From Corallococcus soli (GTDB lineage: Bacteria; Myxococcota; Myxococcia; Myxococcales; Myxococcaceae): a DNA stretch of 64,000 bases. Positions within the stretch are counted from its first letter, which is position 1. Every line of letters begins with the position of its first letter. The notes beneath the pieces were generated by a model that did no database searches, was not told the origin of the DNA, and worked only from the letters and a program-made list of their open reading frames with translations. This document shows, piece by piece, positions 1 through 11,000 of the stretch. The stretch spans positions 118,326 through 182,325 of the forward strand of contig NZ_JAAIYO010000016.1 of the NCBI RefSeq assembly GCF_014930455.1, given 5' to 3'. Both the position numbers and the translations under genes were made by a program.

Positions 1-73
1 GCGCGCTCCCTCCTTCCCTTCACCCATCAACCACCCACACCGGACCTTCATGGGCCCGGATCAGGAGTCGTGT

Positions 74-763
74 ATGTGCAAGCAGCCGAAGCAGGAGCAG
101 ACGACGAAGACGGACTGGATGGCTTCCCTGCGGCACGAGGCGCGGATGCTCGTGCGGGAGCTGGACGCGAAGCCCGGCGCCCACCGCCTCTTCGAGGGCC
201 GTATCCGCCTGGAGGACTACGCCCACTACCTGGTGCAGACGTACCAGTACGTGCGCTGGAGCACGGGCTTCCTCCGGGACTCGGGCGAGCGCATGAAGCG
301 CGAGGGCCAGCACACCGCGCTCGCGGAGCTGCTGCTCCAGAAGGCCGAGGAGGAGAACGGCCATGAGAGGTGGCTGCTGGCGGACCTGAAGAACCTGGGC
401 TGGTCCGCGGAGCAGGTGGAGCGCGCGCCGGTCTGCTCCGCGGTGAGGGCCTACGTGGAGTGGAACCGCTTCACCACGCTGTCGGGAACGCCCACCGCGT
501 TCCTGGGCACGGCCTACGTGCTGGAGTACCTCTCCGTGGAGCGCGCCCCGGCGGCGGTGGACCGGCTCATCGCGGACAGCGGCATCCCCAACATCCACAA
601 GGCCGTCACCTTCCTGCGCGGCCACGGCAACGCGGACGGCGACCACGTGGCCGAGCTGGAGGCGGTGCTGGGCCAGCTCACGTCGCCGGAGGAGCAGGCC
701 GCGCTGCTGCTGTCGGCGCGCACGACGCGCGCCCTGTTTCCGAGCTTCTTCCGAGAACCCTGA
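74..763 (+). CDS. Heme-oxygenase-like iron-containing redox enzyme family protein
   Basis: A 229-residue all-helical protein of the TENA/PqqC/heme-oxygenase-like fold. The acidic/histidine stretch EEENGHERWLLADL in the middle of the protein looks like the metal-ligand helix of the iron-containing redox enzyme family (Haem_oxygenas_2 type), with further acidic and His residues (EYLSVE, NIHKAV, HGNADGDH) where that fold places ligands. The ATG at 74 is preferred over the in-frame ATG at 50 because AGGAG lies at 63-67 with ideal spacing. Substrate unknown; members act as oxygenases or oxidative decarboxylases, or have unassigned roles. It is followed by an unrelated lipoprotein gene, so no pathway can be read from context. 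Confidence 0.75.
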   Translation: MCKQPKQEQTTKTDWMASLRHEARMLVRELDAKPGAHRLFEGRIRLEDYAHYLVQTYQYVRWSTGFLRDSGERMKREGQHTALAELLLQKAEEENGHERWLLADLKNLGWSAEQVERAPVCSAVRAYVEWNRFTTLSGTPTAFLGTAYVLEYLSVERAPAAVDRLIADSGIPNIHKAVTFLRGHGNADGDHVAELEAVLGQLTSPEEQAALLLSARTTRALFPSFFREP

Positions 764-855
764 GCGCGCCATCCCCCGGGAGAGGTAAAGACAGCCCGAG
801 CCCTCCTGGACATCCTGCGCCCGGAACACCGACCTCTTGGGGGCGTCGCACAGGC

Positions 856-1482
856 ATGAAGATTCATCGGATGTTGGCAGTGGTGGCTGGGCTGTTCTTC
901 GCGGGATGTGGCGGTGACGAGGATCCGGGGGAGGACAAACCGACCCCGGTGACGTGCTCGGCTTCGAATTGCACGGGCTGCTGTTTCAACAACACCTGCC
1001 AGACGGGGAACACCGCTTCCTCGTGTGGCAAGGCCGGGGCGGCGTGCGTAGCGTGCAACGCGGCCCAGGTGTGCAAGACGGATCAGAGTTGTGGTGTGGA
1101 TCCGGCGGGCGTCTGGCTCGTCCAGCCCGTGTCCGCTCAAATCACGGCCAGCAACAATGGCACGGCGTGGGACGCGGATGCCTCCGCGCCGGATGTCTTC
1201 GTGGAGATGGGTTGTCCGGGGAGCACCGTGCCTTCGTTCACTCCAGAAGTGCAGAGCTATACGCCCGCGTGGACCTCGGGCGGGTGCACCGCGACGGCGA
1301 GCCGTCTGCTCGCGGAGCCGTGGGCCTTCCGCCTCTGGGACAGTGACCTCAGCGTCGACGACTCCATCACCAGTGTCCTCCTGGTCCAGCTCAAGGAGGA
1401 GCACTTCGTCGCGGGCACCGTCACCCTCCAGCCGTCGGGCGGGATGACGTCCATCACCTTCAACGTGCGCAAGCAGCCGTAG
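856..1482 (+). CDS. Cys-rich secreted lipoprotein, function unknown
   Basis: A 208-residue protein starting with a lipoprotein signal (lipobox FAGC, Cys at about residue 17), followed by a short acidic linker and a Cys-rich segment (about residues 32-75, with ASNCTGCC, CGKAGAACVAC and CKTDQSC) of the kind seen in many myxobacterial surface lipoproteins. The C-terminal 120 residues look like a beta-rich domain. Lipidation implies anchoring to the inner or outer membrane facing the periplasm or surface. No catalytic motif is visible and I do not recognise the family. The ATG at 856 is chosen because it begins the signal peptide; the open frame continues upstream only as antisense/overlap noise. 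Confidence 0.75.
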   Translation: MKIHRMLAVVAGLFFAGCGGDEDPGEDKPTPVTCSASNCTGCCFNNTCQTGNTASSCGKAGAACVACNAAQVCKTDQSCGVDPAGVWLVQPVSAQITASNNGTAWDADASAPDVFVEMGCPGSTVPSFTPEVQSYTPAWTSGGCTATASRLLAEPWAFRLWDSDLSVDDSITSVLLVQLKEEHFVAGTVTLQPSGGMTSITFNVRKQP

Positions 1483-1502
1483 GCCAGCGCTGAAGCAGGG
1501 CA

Positions 1503-1533
1503 GGGGCCCGGAGGCGAACTGCCTCCGGGCCCC
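1503..1533. terminator. Bidirectional terminator hairpin
   Basis: A perfect 13-bp inverted repeat (left arm GGGGCCCGGAGGC at 1503-1515, 5-base loop, matching right arm at 1521-1533) followed by TTCC. It sits between the convergent ends of the lipoprotein gene and the LuxR-type gene, so it can serve both. Confidence 0.7.
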
Positions 1534-1549
1534 TTCCATTTCCCGCGGC

Positions 1550-2632
1550 TCACCCCGGCTTCTGCCGCCAGGCCGCGTGGTAGATGAGGTCCGTGCGGCT
1601 CTCCATGCCCAGCTTGGGGAAGATGTTGCGCAGGTGGGTCTTCACCGTGTTGAGCGTCAGCTTCAGCTCGTGGGCGATGGTCTCGTTGGCCCAGTTGCTG
1701 AGCACGCCCTGGACGACGTCCGCCTCGCGCTTGGACAGCTTCTGGAGCCATGGCTCCGGGATGGGAATGGACCGGGCGCACTCCTGGAGCACCAGGGCCC
1801 AGGGACGGCTGCCGCGCTGCTCGGGCAACTCCACGAACGTCACCTTCAGGTCGCGCTGCTGTCCTGAGCGCACCCAGGTGTCCACGCCTGCCTTGCGCTT
1901 CGTCCCGGGCACCCTCAACTGTCGGAGGTGCTCCCGCAGCTCCGAAGGGAGCTGGGCGTCGTGGGTCTTCATCTCCGGGTACCAGCGCGTCAACAGGTCC
2001 GTCGCGCCCGGCGTCCTCAGCCGCTCACGCTCCGGTGGCTCCAGCACGACGCACTCGGCGCCCTGGTGGCGGAAGAGCGCGTCCAGCAGGTCTCCGCGCG
2101 TGGCCTCGCTCGCGAACATCCGGCAGTTGCGCACGGTGTTCACCAGGTAGGGCGTCAGCCAGTTCAGGAGGGCCTGCTCGCGCGCGGAGAAGGGCTGGGC
2201 ATGCTCCCGGTACAGCGTGAAGCCCCCGTGCCAGTCCAGCCGCAGGTCCAGCAGCACCGCCAACACGTGCTCCAGCGGCAGGCCCAGCTCCCGGCAGCGC
2301 AGGTACAGCAGGCTGCGCTTCAGCTCCCGACGCGACAGCATGTCCGAGTCCCGCAGCGCCACGTTGGGCTGCTTCATCACCGACTCGCGCACGAAGTCCA
2401 CCGCCGCCAGCTCCGGGTAGTGCGTGAAGAGGACGCCGGGCGCCCCCAGGCCCAGCCACTCATAGTCGCCAGGGCGGTCCGGCCGCGACACGCACAGCGC
2501 CGCGTAGTCGGACGGCAGCAGCGCCGTGAGGGTGCCCTGCGCTCGCGTCATCACCTCCGCCAGGTCCAGGGAGCTGGAGAGCGCCCGGGTCAACTCGGAG
2601 ATGAGCGCCTGCTCGCGCGCGTCCAGGTTCAT
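1550..2632 (-). CDS. LuxR-family transcriptional regulator with GAF-like N-terminal region
   Basis: A 360-residue regulator. The last 60 residues are a typical LuxR/GerE helix-turn-helix: LSKREADVVQGVLSNW, then IAHELKLTLNTVKTHLRNIF and a tail LGMESRTDLI. The N-terminal 200 residues look like a GAF-like sensory domain (LLPSDYAALCVSRPDRPGDY and later HGGFTLYREHAQPFSAREQA), as in response-coupled LuxR proteins without a receiver domain. No phospho-acceptor domain is present. The start at 2632 is chosen because GGGAGG lies just upstream of that ATG; the open frame continues 38 codons further with no good ribosome site. Target genes are not evident. Confidence 0.8.
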   Translation of the reverse strand: MNLDAREQALISELTRALSSSLDLAEVMTRAQGTLTALLPSDYAALCVSRPDRPGDYEWLGLGAPGVLFTHYPELAAVDFVRESVMKQPNVALRDSDMLSRRELKRSLLYLRCRELGLPLEHVLAVLLDLRLDWHGGFTLYREHAQPFSAREQALLNWLTPYLVNTVRNCRMFASEATRGDLLDALFRHQGAECVVLEPPERERLRTPGATDLLTRWYPEMKTHDAQLPSELREHLRQLRVPGTKRKAGVDTWVRSGQQRDLKVTFVELPEQRGSRPWALVLQECARSIPIPEPWLQKLSKREADVVQGVLSNWANETIAHELKLTLNTVKTHLRNIFPKLGMESRTDLIYHAAWRQKPG

Positions 2633-2783
2633 CAAGGCCTCCCAGCCAGTGCTGGCAATGACATATCGGGAGGAGGCCCAGGGGTCTGTAACCCGCAAGA
2701 GGTATGGACGGGCCCCCCTTGCCGGAAGCCCGTCCATGCCTGTCATTCATTGCAGGGACCGCGATGTCAGCGGTTGCCGTCAG

Positions 2784-3230
2784 CTAGTTGCCGGCGCTGC
2801 CCTGCTCGGGCGGCGTGCCCGTGGTGGGGCTCGCGGAGCTGCCCATCTGCTTGTTCTTGTCCCAGGCGGGCGGCGTCACCTCCATGTGCGCGCCCTTGTT
2901 GCCCGGGGTGCCGGTGTTCGGGACGCTCGGCTCCAGGGCGGGCGCGCCTTCGCCCGTGCTGTTCGTGCCCTGGTCCGGCGTGCCGGAGCCGCCCACGCCC
3001 TCGTCGATGCGGTCCGGGTCCGCCACGCTGTCCGTGCCGTCGTCATCCGGCTGGAGGACGCCCGAGCCGCCCGAGCCCCCCGTGGCCCGGTCCCAGCGCT
3101 CCGCGCTGTCCTGGGGCGCATCCGTGCTCGGCTCCTCCAGCGGAGGGGTTTCGTGGTCGGTGTGGCTCTGCGCGAACGCCTGGCCGGAGAAGGCGAGGGT
3201 GGCCAGGGCTGCCATCAGGGGGAGCTTCAT
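2784..3230 (-). CDS. Small secreted Gly/Pro/Asp-rich protein, unknown
   Basis: A 148-residue protein with a clear Sec signal peptide (MKLPLMAALATLAFSGQAFA, cleavage after AFA) and a mature part that is low complexity: rich in Gly, Ser, Pro, Asp and Thr and almost without hydrophobic clusters, so probably disordered. The start is supported by AAGGAG 8 bases upstream. It lies downstream of the NRPS/PKS operon on the same strand (124 bases after the last hydrolase gene), but the gap and different style argue against membership. Function unknown; a periplasmic or secreted linker-like protein. Confidence 0.65.
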   Translation of the reverse strand: MKLPLMAALATLAFSGQAFAQSHTDHETPPLEEPSTDAPQDSAERWDRATGGSGGSGVLQPDDDGTDSVADPDRIDEGVGGSGTPDQGTNSTGEGAPALEPSVPNTGTPGNKGAHMEVTPPAWDKNKQMGSSASPTTGTPPEQGSAGN

Positions 3231-3354
3231 GGGTGTCGCTCCTTCGAAAGAACGGGTTGTCCTTCCAAGGTGGCGACCGTCGGGTGGGAAACAAGCGCCT
3301 GACGCGCCCCCGTCCCCTGGCTGCATTCCCGCTGGCTGGGCGGGCAGGCGGGCT

Positions 3355-4197
3355 TCAGCCCGTCAGCGCCTTGGGCGGCACGAGCCCCACCGCCCACGCC
3401 GTGAGCTTGCGCAGCAGCTCCGCGCGGTCCTCCGGCACGGAGAAGAGGTGGTCGGCGCGCGGGTAGAAGGCATACGTGACGCGGTTCTCCAGCTTGAGCG
3501 GCGAGAACATCTCGTAGAACTGGCGCTCGTAGTTGAAGGACAGCCCCATGCCGCCGGAGAACACGAAGCAGAGGTTCACGCCCCGCTCCAGCAGCTTCGC
3601 GTAGTCCTCCGTCAGCCGCGCCTGCTCCGGGTACTCGCGCGTGTAGACCTCGTCGGCCTCGCCGGCTTCGCGCAGCTGCGAGGGCAGCTTGCGCTTGCGC
3701 AGGAAGCGGCTCCAGCGGCGGGGGCTCAGGTAGCGCAGCTGGAAGCGCAGGTGGTAGCCCACCGTGCGGTACGTGTAGCCGTCGATGAAGGCCGCGCCCA
3801 CGACGCGCGGGTCCTGCACCGTCACCGAGTGCACGCTGTCCACGCCGGAGCACAGGCCGATGAGCGTGAAGGTCCGCAGGCCCTTCTTCTGCTCCAGGTA
3901 GTCGAGCGCGGCGCGCGTCTCCTCGCGGGCCCGCGCGAACTCGTCGGGCCCTCCCTCGCGACGCGGGCGGCTGTCACCCAGGCCGGACTGGTCGAAGCGC
4001 AGCGTGGTGATGCCGCGCGCCGCCAGGTGCCGCGCCAGCTCCACCCACATCCGGTACGGCCCCACGTGGTGGTTGAGGCCCACGTTGGAGACCACCACCG
4101 CGGGCGCCCCCTCCAGCACCTTCTTGGGGTCCGGCTCCGTCAGCACGCCCATGAGGCTCTGCTCGGGACCGAAGGAACAGATGCGTTCGCGGATCAC
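3355..4197 (-). CDS. Alpha/beta-hydrolase-fold protein with Cys at nucleophile elbow (NRPS operon)
   Basis: A 280-residue alpha/beta-hydrolase-fold protein. The elbow reads GLCSG at residues 114-118, so the usual serine of GxSxG is Cys116 (with Ser117 next to it). A candidate acid region follows FVFSGGMGLSF and a candidate His is in PRADHLFS near the C-terminus. GTG at 4197 is the start: it has GAAGGAGG a few bases upstream and overlaps the stop of the preceding hydrolase gene (GTGA), indicating translational coupling. The pairing with a second hydrolase resembles the two hydrolases of exosortase-A gene sets, but no exosortase is present. In this operon it may take part in releasing or tailoring the peptide, since the synthetase lacks a thioesterase; that role is inference. 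Confidence 0.75.
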   Translation of the reverse strand: MIRERICSFGPEQSLMGVLTEPDPKKVLEGAPAVVVSNVGLNHHVGPYRMWVELARHLAARGITTLRFDQSGLGDSRPRREGGPDEFARAREETRAALDYLEQKKGLRTFTLIGLCSGVDSVHSVTVQDPRVVGAAFIDGYTYRTVGYHLRFQLRYLSPRRWSRFLRKRKLPSQLREAGEADEVYTREYPEQARLTEDYAKLLERGVNLCFVFSGGMGLSFNYERQFYEMFSPLKLENRVTYAFYPRADHLFSVPEDRAELLRKLTAWAVGLVPPKALTG

Positions 4198-4976
4198 GCG
4201 ACCTCCTTCATGAGCGCGGCAATCGTCTGCAGGACGCGGTTGGACAGGAGCGCGGACTCCTGACCGCCCCCCGCGCCTCCCTCTTCCGGCACGAGGTGAT
4301 GCTGAAAGGGCAGGCCGGTGGCCTCCAGGCGCTGCTGGAGGCGTTCGTATTCCGGCTTCTGCGTGGCGGCCACCAGGTGCGTGCGCGTGGAAGGCCACGC
4401 GGGCAGCGCGGGCAGGTCCAGGGCGAGGATGTCGTCGCGCAGGGCCCGGGGGAAGGCGAAGCCGAGCAGCTCCTCGCGCACCTCCAGCGGACTGTCGGGC
4501 TGGGGAAACAGGGTCCGGGTGGCCCGGCGCTTCTGCAACAGCTCCAGCTCCTCCAGGTAGCTGGCGCCCTCCACCAGCGGCTCCCAGAGCACGAGCCCCG
4601 CGGTGGACAGGCCCTCCGCCGCGGCCCGCACGGCGAGCGCCGCGCCCAGCCGCATGCCCACGAGCGCCACGCGCTGCACGCCCGTCATGTCCTGCAACTC
4701 CGCGGCGGCGAGCCGGATGTCCTGGACCCACGAGGCGACGCGCCCCTCGTGGACCTCTCCAGCGGAGTCACCGGTGCCGTAGTAGTCGAAGCGGAAGACG
4801 TGGAAGCCCTCCCGCGCGAGCATCCCGGCCAGCTTCCGGAAGGCCCAGTGCGTCAGCATGTACTCCTGGGCTGCGGGATAGCAGAGCACCACCCCGGTGG
4901 CACGTTCAGCGCCTTGCGCGGGGTGGTGCATGCCGAAGAGCTGTCTTTCGGAGGTGCCGAAGAAGCAGGGCGTCAC
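4194..4976 (-). CDS. Alpha/beta-hydrolase-fold protein lacking the nucleophile serine (NRPS operon)
   Basis: A 260-residue serine-aminopeptidase-like (S33) alpha/beta-hydrolase. An oxyanion/strand region (VVLCYPAAQEY) and the turn RFDYYGTGDS are clear, but the elbow reads GMRLG at 107-111, so Arg109 replaces the catalytic serine. The same feature (GLRLGA) is known in one of the two hydrolases linked to exosortase A. It may therefore be non-catalytic, or act as a partner of the following Cys-elbow hydrolase, with which it overlaps by four bases. It begins 28 bases after the NRPS stop and is the third gene of the operon. A role in product release or acyl transfer is possible but unproven. Confidence 0.75.
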   Translation of the reverse strand: MTPCFFGTSERQLFGMHHPAQGAERATGVVLCYPAAQEYMLTHWAFRKLAGMLAREGFHVFRFDYYGTGDSAGEVHEGRVASWVQDIRLAAAELQDMTGVQRVALVGMRLGAALAVRAAAEGLSTAGLVLWEPLVEGASYLEELELLQKRRATRTLFPQPDSPLEVREELLGFAFPRALRDDILALDLPALPAWPSTRTHLVAATQKPEYERLQQRLEATGLPFQHHLVPEEGGAGGGQESALLSNRVLQTIAALMKEVA

Positions 4977-5004
4977 GGTAGGACCATTCTCCTCGAAGGG
5001 CCGC

Positions 5005-8000
5005 TCAGTCCGAGCGCCCCGGCAGTTTCCCCTTCAGCTTATTGAACAAGCGTTGCGCCAGGGGAACAGAAGTCTCCGGGGTGGCAATCTTTGTCGGCGT
5101 GGCCGTCTGCGTCGCGGCGGGCGTGGGTACCACGACGGTGAACTGCGAGGCCACCTGCTCCAGCGTGTTGAGCAGCAGGGTGCGCGGGTGCAGGACCTGT
5201 CCCAGCTCCTTCTGCACGCGCATCACCACCTGGAACGACAGCAGTGAATGGCCGCCGATGTTGAAGAAGTTGTCGTGCACGCCCACCTGCGCGATGCCGA
5301 GCACTTCCTGCCAGATGCGCGCCAGCTGCTTCTCCCGCTCCGTGCGGGGCGCGACGAAGGCCTCCTCCACCGGACGCGCGGCGCCCGCCGGAGGCGGCAG
5401 GGCCTTGCGATCCACCTTGCCGTTGGGCGTGAGGGGCAGCGCCTCCAGCTCCACGAAGTGCTGGGGCACCATGTACTGCGGCAGCTGCGAGCGCAGGTGC
5501 TTGCGCAGCTCCGTGTCCGTGTACGCCTGTCCCGGCTTCGTCACCAGGTACGCGACGAGGCGGCGGTCGCCGGGCCTGTCCTCGCGCACGAGTGCGACGG
5601 CCTGGGCGAGAGCGGGGTGGGAGGCGAGGGCGGCCTCGACTTCGCCCAGCTCGATGCGGAAGCCGCGCAGCTTCACCTGGGAGTCGTTGCGGCCCAGGTA
5701 CTCGACGGTGCCGTCGGCCAGCCAGCGGGCCAGGTCGCCGGTGCGGTACATGCGCTCGCCCTGGCGGAAGGGGTTGGGCAGGAAGCGCTCCTGCGTCAAC
5801 TCCGGGCGGTGGAGGTAGCCCAGGGTGACGCCCTCGCCGCCGATGTAGAGCTCGCCGGCGACGCCGACGGGCACGGGGGCCAGGTGGGCGTCGAGCAGGT
5901 ACAGCTGGGTGTTGGCGATGGGGCGGCCGATGCGGATGGAGGAGAGGGGCGGCTGCACGCGCCAGGTGGTGGACCAGACGGTGGTCTCCGTGGGGCCGTA
6001 CATGTTCCAGAGGCTGCCGACGCGGGCCAGGAGGGCCTCGGCCAGCTCGCGGGGCAGGGCCTCACCGCCGCAGAGGGCCTTGAAGCCGGGGCGGGGCTGC
6101 CATCCGGCCTCCAGCAGCAGGCGCCAGGTGGAGGGCGTGGCCTGCATGACGGTGACGGCGTGGGACTCCAGGGCGGCCTTGAGGAGGGGCCCGTCGGAGG
6201 CGGTGTCACGCGAGGCGAGGACGACCTGGGCGCCGGAGGTGAGCGGGAGGAGGAGCTCCAGCACGGCGATGTCGAAGGAGAGCGTGGTGACGGCCAGCAG
6301 CACGTCCTGGGCGGTGAGGCCCGGGGCCTCGCGCATGGCGCCCAGGAAGTTGACCACCGCGCGGTGCGGGACGCGCACGCCCTTGGGCTTGCCCGTCGAA
6401 CCGGACGTGTAGATGACGTACGCCACCTCCTCCGGCGAGACGGTGAGCGGCTCGGGGGCCGTGTCCGCCTGCGACGTGGTGTCCTCGACGAAGAGGGACT
6501 TCACCGTCGTGGAGGGCAGCGTGCCCTGGAGCGCGCGTTGGGTGAGGACGAGCGAGAGCTGCGCGTCCTCGACCATGAAGGTGAGGCGCTCGGGCGGGAA
6601 GCCGGGGTCGAGCGGGACGTAGCCTGCGCCGGCCTGGAGGATGCCCAGCAGGCCGATGACCATGTCGGGGCCGCGCTCGGTGAAGAGGCCGACGAGGCTG
6701 CCCGGGGCGACGCCCGCCTGCTTGAGCGCGTGCGCCACCTGGTGGCTGCGCTGGAGGAGCTGGCGGTAGCTGAGCGTGACGGTGCCGGAGCGCAGGGCCA
6801 CCACGTCGGGCGTGGCTTGGGCCTGGGCGGCGACGAGGGTGTGGACGAAGGCCTCGCGGTCGAAGGGCTGGGGGGTGGCGTTCCAGTCCACCAGCACGCG
6901 CTGCTTCTCCGCCTCCGGCAGCAGCGGCAGGCGCGCGACGGGCACCTCCGCGTCCGACACCGCGGCGCGCAGCAGCGTGCGGATCTGTTCGAGCATGCGG
7001 ACGACGGTGTCCCGCTCGAACAGGTCGGTGTTGTAGTCCATGCCGCCGACGATGCCGTGGGCCGTCTCCTTCACCCAGAAGCTCAGGTCCAGCGGCGTCG
7101 CGTGCGCGTGCACGTGCACCTGGCCGTAGGTGAGGGCGCCCAGGGTGTTGTTCCGGTTGCGCACGTCCTGGAAGGTGAAGAAGGTCTGGAACAGCGGCGT
7201 GCGGCTCAGGTCGCGCTGCACGCCCAGCTGCTGGAGCAGCAGCTCGATGGGCATGTCCTGGTGGCCGAAGGCCTCCATGCAGGTGGTGCGGACGCGCTCC
7301 AGCAACTGCCGGAACGTCAGCTCCGGGCCCATCTGCGTGCGCAGCACGAGCGTGTTGACGAAGAAGCCGAGCAGATCCTCCACCTCGGGGTGCGAGCGGC
7401 CCCGGATGGGCGTGCCCACCACCAGGTCCTCCTGGCCGGAGTAGCGGTGCAGGAGCGTCTTGAAGGCCGTGAGCAGCACCATGTACAGCGTGGCGTTGGA
7501 CTCGCGCCCCAGCTTCGTGAGCGCGTCCACTTCCGCGCCGGTGAGGACGAAGGGCTCGGTGCCGCCCTGGAGGCTCATCTGCGCGGGGCGGGGCTTGTCC
7601 GTGGGCAGCTCCAGCGCGGGCAGGTTCCCGGAGAGCTTCTGCCGCCAGTAGCGGGCCTGCCGCTCCAGCTCCTCGCCCTGGAGCCAGTTGCGGTGCCACT
7701 CGGTGAAGTCCGCGTACTGGATGGGCAGGGCGGGAAGCTGGGGCAGCTTGCCTTGCGTGAGCGCGCCGTAGAACACGTCCAGGTCGCGCAGGAACACGTC
7801 GAACGACCACCCATCCCAGATGAGGTGATGGGGCATGAAGAAGAGGACGTGCTCGTGGGGGCCCATCCGGAACAGCGAGAGCCGGAACAGCGGCGGCGCG
7901 GTGATGGGAATGGACTCGTCCGCCAGCGCCTGGAGGCGGCGGAGCAGGTCTTCCTCGCGCAGGTTCGCGGGCACCGGCTCCAGGTCCACCGCCTCCAGTT

Positions 8001-11000
8001 CCACCGTCAGGGTCGGCGCGACGTGCTGCACCGGCGTGCCCTCGTCCCAGCGGACGAAGGTGCGCATGGCGGAGTGACGCTCCAGCAGCATGTTGAAGCT
8101 GCCGCGCAGCGCGCCCACGTCCAGCTCGCCGTGGAGACGGAAGGCCGCGGGCAGGTTGTAGACGGCGGTGCCCTGGTTGAGCTGCTCCAGGAACCACAGC
8201 CGCTGCTGCATCAGCGACAGCGGGGCGGGGGCGGTGCCCATGCGCGGTGAGATGCGCTGCGCGGGGCTCGTGGCCCCGTCGTCACCGCGCACCAGCCGGG
8301 CCAGCTTCTCCACGGTGGGCGCCTCGAACATCCGGCGCAGCGTGAGGCTGACGTCCAGGTCGCGGCTCGCGCGCGTGAGGGCCTGCGAGGCCAGCAGCGA
8401 GTGTCCGCCCAGCCGGAAGAAGTCGGCCGTGACGCTCACCCGACGCAGTCCCAGCACGTCGGCGAAGATGGCCGCCAGCTTCTGCTCCGTCTCGTCGCGG
8501 GGCGCGACGTAGGCGTCCTCTTGCGAGCCCGCCTGCGGCGACGGCAGGGCCTTGCGGTCCACCTTGCCGTTGGGCGTGAGCGGCAGCGCGGGGAGGGCCA
8601 CGAAGTGCTGCGGCACCATGTACTCCGGCAGCCCCTGCTTGAGGTGCGCGCGGAGGGCTTCGTCTGGAGGCGTCGTCTGGCCTGGACGCGCGATGAGGTA
8701 CGCGACGAGGCGGCGGTCACCGGGCCTGTCCTCGCGCACGAGGGCGACGGCCTGGGCGAGAGCGGGGTGGGAGGCGAGGGCGGCCTCGACTTCACCCAAC
8801 TCGATGCGGAAGCCGCGCAGCTTCACCTGGGAGTCGTTGCGTCCCAGGTACTCGACGGTGCCGTCGGCCAGCCAGCGGGCCAGGTCACCGGTGCGGTACA
8901 TGCGCTCGCCCTGGCGGAAGGGGTTGGGCAGGAAGCGCTCCTGCGTCAACTCGGGGCGGTGGAGGTAGCCCAGGGTGACGCCCTCGCCGCCGATGTAGAG
9001 CTCGCCGGCGACGCCGACGGGCACGGGGGCCAGGTGGGCGTCGAGCAGGTACAGCTGGGTGTTGGCGATGGGGCGGCCGATGCGGATGGAGGAGAGGGGC
9101 GGCTGCACGCGCCAGGTGGTGGACCAGACGGTGGTCTCCGTGGGGCCGTACATGTTCCAGAGGCTGCCGACGCGGGCCAGGAGGGCCTCGGCCAGCTCGC
9201 GGGGCAGGGCCTCGCCGCCGCAGAGGGCCTTGAAGCCGGGGCGGGGCTGCCACCCGGCCTCCAGCAGCAGGCGCCAGGTGGAGGGCGTGGCCTGCATGAC
9301 GGTGACGGCGTGGGACTCCAGGGCGGCCTTGAGGAGGGGCCCGTCGGAGGCGGTGTCACGCGAGGCGAGGACGACCTGGGCGCCGGAGGTGAGCGGGAGG
9401 AGGAGCTCCAGCACGGCGATGTCGAAGGAGAGCGTGGTGACGGCCAGCAGCACGTCCTGGGCGGTGAGGCCCGGGGCCTCGCGCATGGCGCCCAGGAAGT
9501 TGACCACCGCGCGGTGCGGCACGCGCACGCCCTTGGGCTTGCCCGTCGAACCGGACGTGTAGATGACGTACGCCACTTCCTCCGGCGAGACGGTGAGCGG
9601 CTCGGGGGCCGTGTCCGCCTGCGACGTGGTGTCCTCGACGAAGAGGGACTTCACCGTCGTGGAGGGCAGCGTGCCCTGGAGCGCGCGTTGGGTGAGGACG
9701 AGCGAGAGCTGCGCGTCCTCGACCATGAAGGTGAGGCGCTCGGGCGGGAAGCCGGGGTCGAGCGGGACGTAGCCTGCGCCGGCCTGGAGGATGCCCAGCA
9801 GGCCGATGACCATGTCGGGGCCGCGCTCGGTGAAGAGGCCGACGAGGCTGCCCGGGGCGACGCCCGCCTGCTTGAGCGCGTGCGCCACCTGGTGGCTGCG
9901 CTGGAGGAGCTGGCGGTAGCTGAGCGTGACGGTGCCGGAGCGCAGGGCCACCGCGTCGGGGGTGGCTTGGGCCTGGGCGGCGACGAGGGTGTGGACGAAG
10001 GCCTCGCGGTCGAAGGGCTGGGGGGTGGCGTTCCAGTCCACCAGCACGCGCTGCTTCTCCGCCTCCGGCAGCAGCGGCAAGCGCGCGACGGGGGTCTCCG
10101 CGTCGGCGATCACGCCCCGCAGCAATTCTTCGTAACACGCCATCCAGCGGCGAACCGTGGAGCCCTCGAAGAGGTCGGTGTTGTACTGGCACTCCAGCAC
10201 CACGCGGCCATGGGCCTCGGCCGCGTTGATGAAGAGGTCGAAGTTCTCGAAGTGGCGCGGGTTGCTGGCCAGGGTGCAGGTGAGGCCGTGGAACGCGAGC
10301 TGCTCCCCGGTGACGGCCTGATCCACGTTGAACAGCACGTTGACCAGCGGCAGCCGGCTCGGGTCGCGGGGCAGCGCGAGCTGCTTGAGCAGCGTCCCGA
10401 ACGTGTACTCCTGGTGCTCGTACGCATCGAGCATCGTGGTGCGCAGCTGCTTGAGCACCTGCGTGAAGGGCGCGTCCGCGGACACGTTGCTGCGCAGGGG
10501 CAGCGCGTTCACGCAGTGGCCGACCAGGTCCTTCAGCCCGGCCACGGACTGACCCGCGGCGGGGATGGCCACCACCACGTCCTCCAGGCCGGTGAGCCGG
10601 TGCAGCAGCGCCTTGAAGCCCGCCAGCAGCGTGGTGAAGAAGCTGCCGCCGTGGCGCGCGCCCACGCGCTTGAGCTGTTCGACGAGCGCCGGCTCCAGGA
10701 CGTAGTCCTCGCGCCGGGAGCTGTACGTCTTCGACGGCGGACGGCGCTTGTCGAGCGGCAGCTCCAGCACCGGCAGCGAGCCGGAGAACTTCCGGAGCCA
10801 GTAGCGCTCGTGCTCCGCGTACTCCGGCGTCTTGGCCAGCTGCTCCTGCGCGAGGGCGTAGTCGCTGAACAGGGGCGCGGGCGCCAGCTCCGGCCGCACC
10901 CGGCGCACCTGCGCCGAGTAGAACGTCGCCAGGTCGCGCAGGATGACCGCCATGGACCAGCCGTCGCACACGATGTGGTGCGCGGTCAGCGTCAGCAGGT

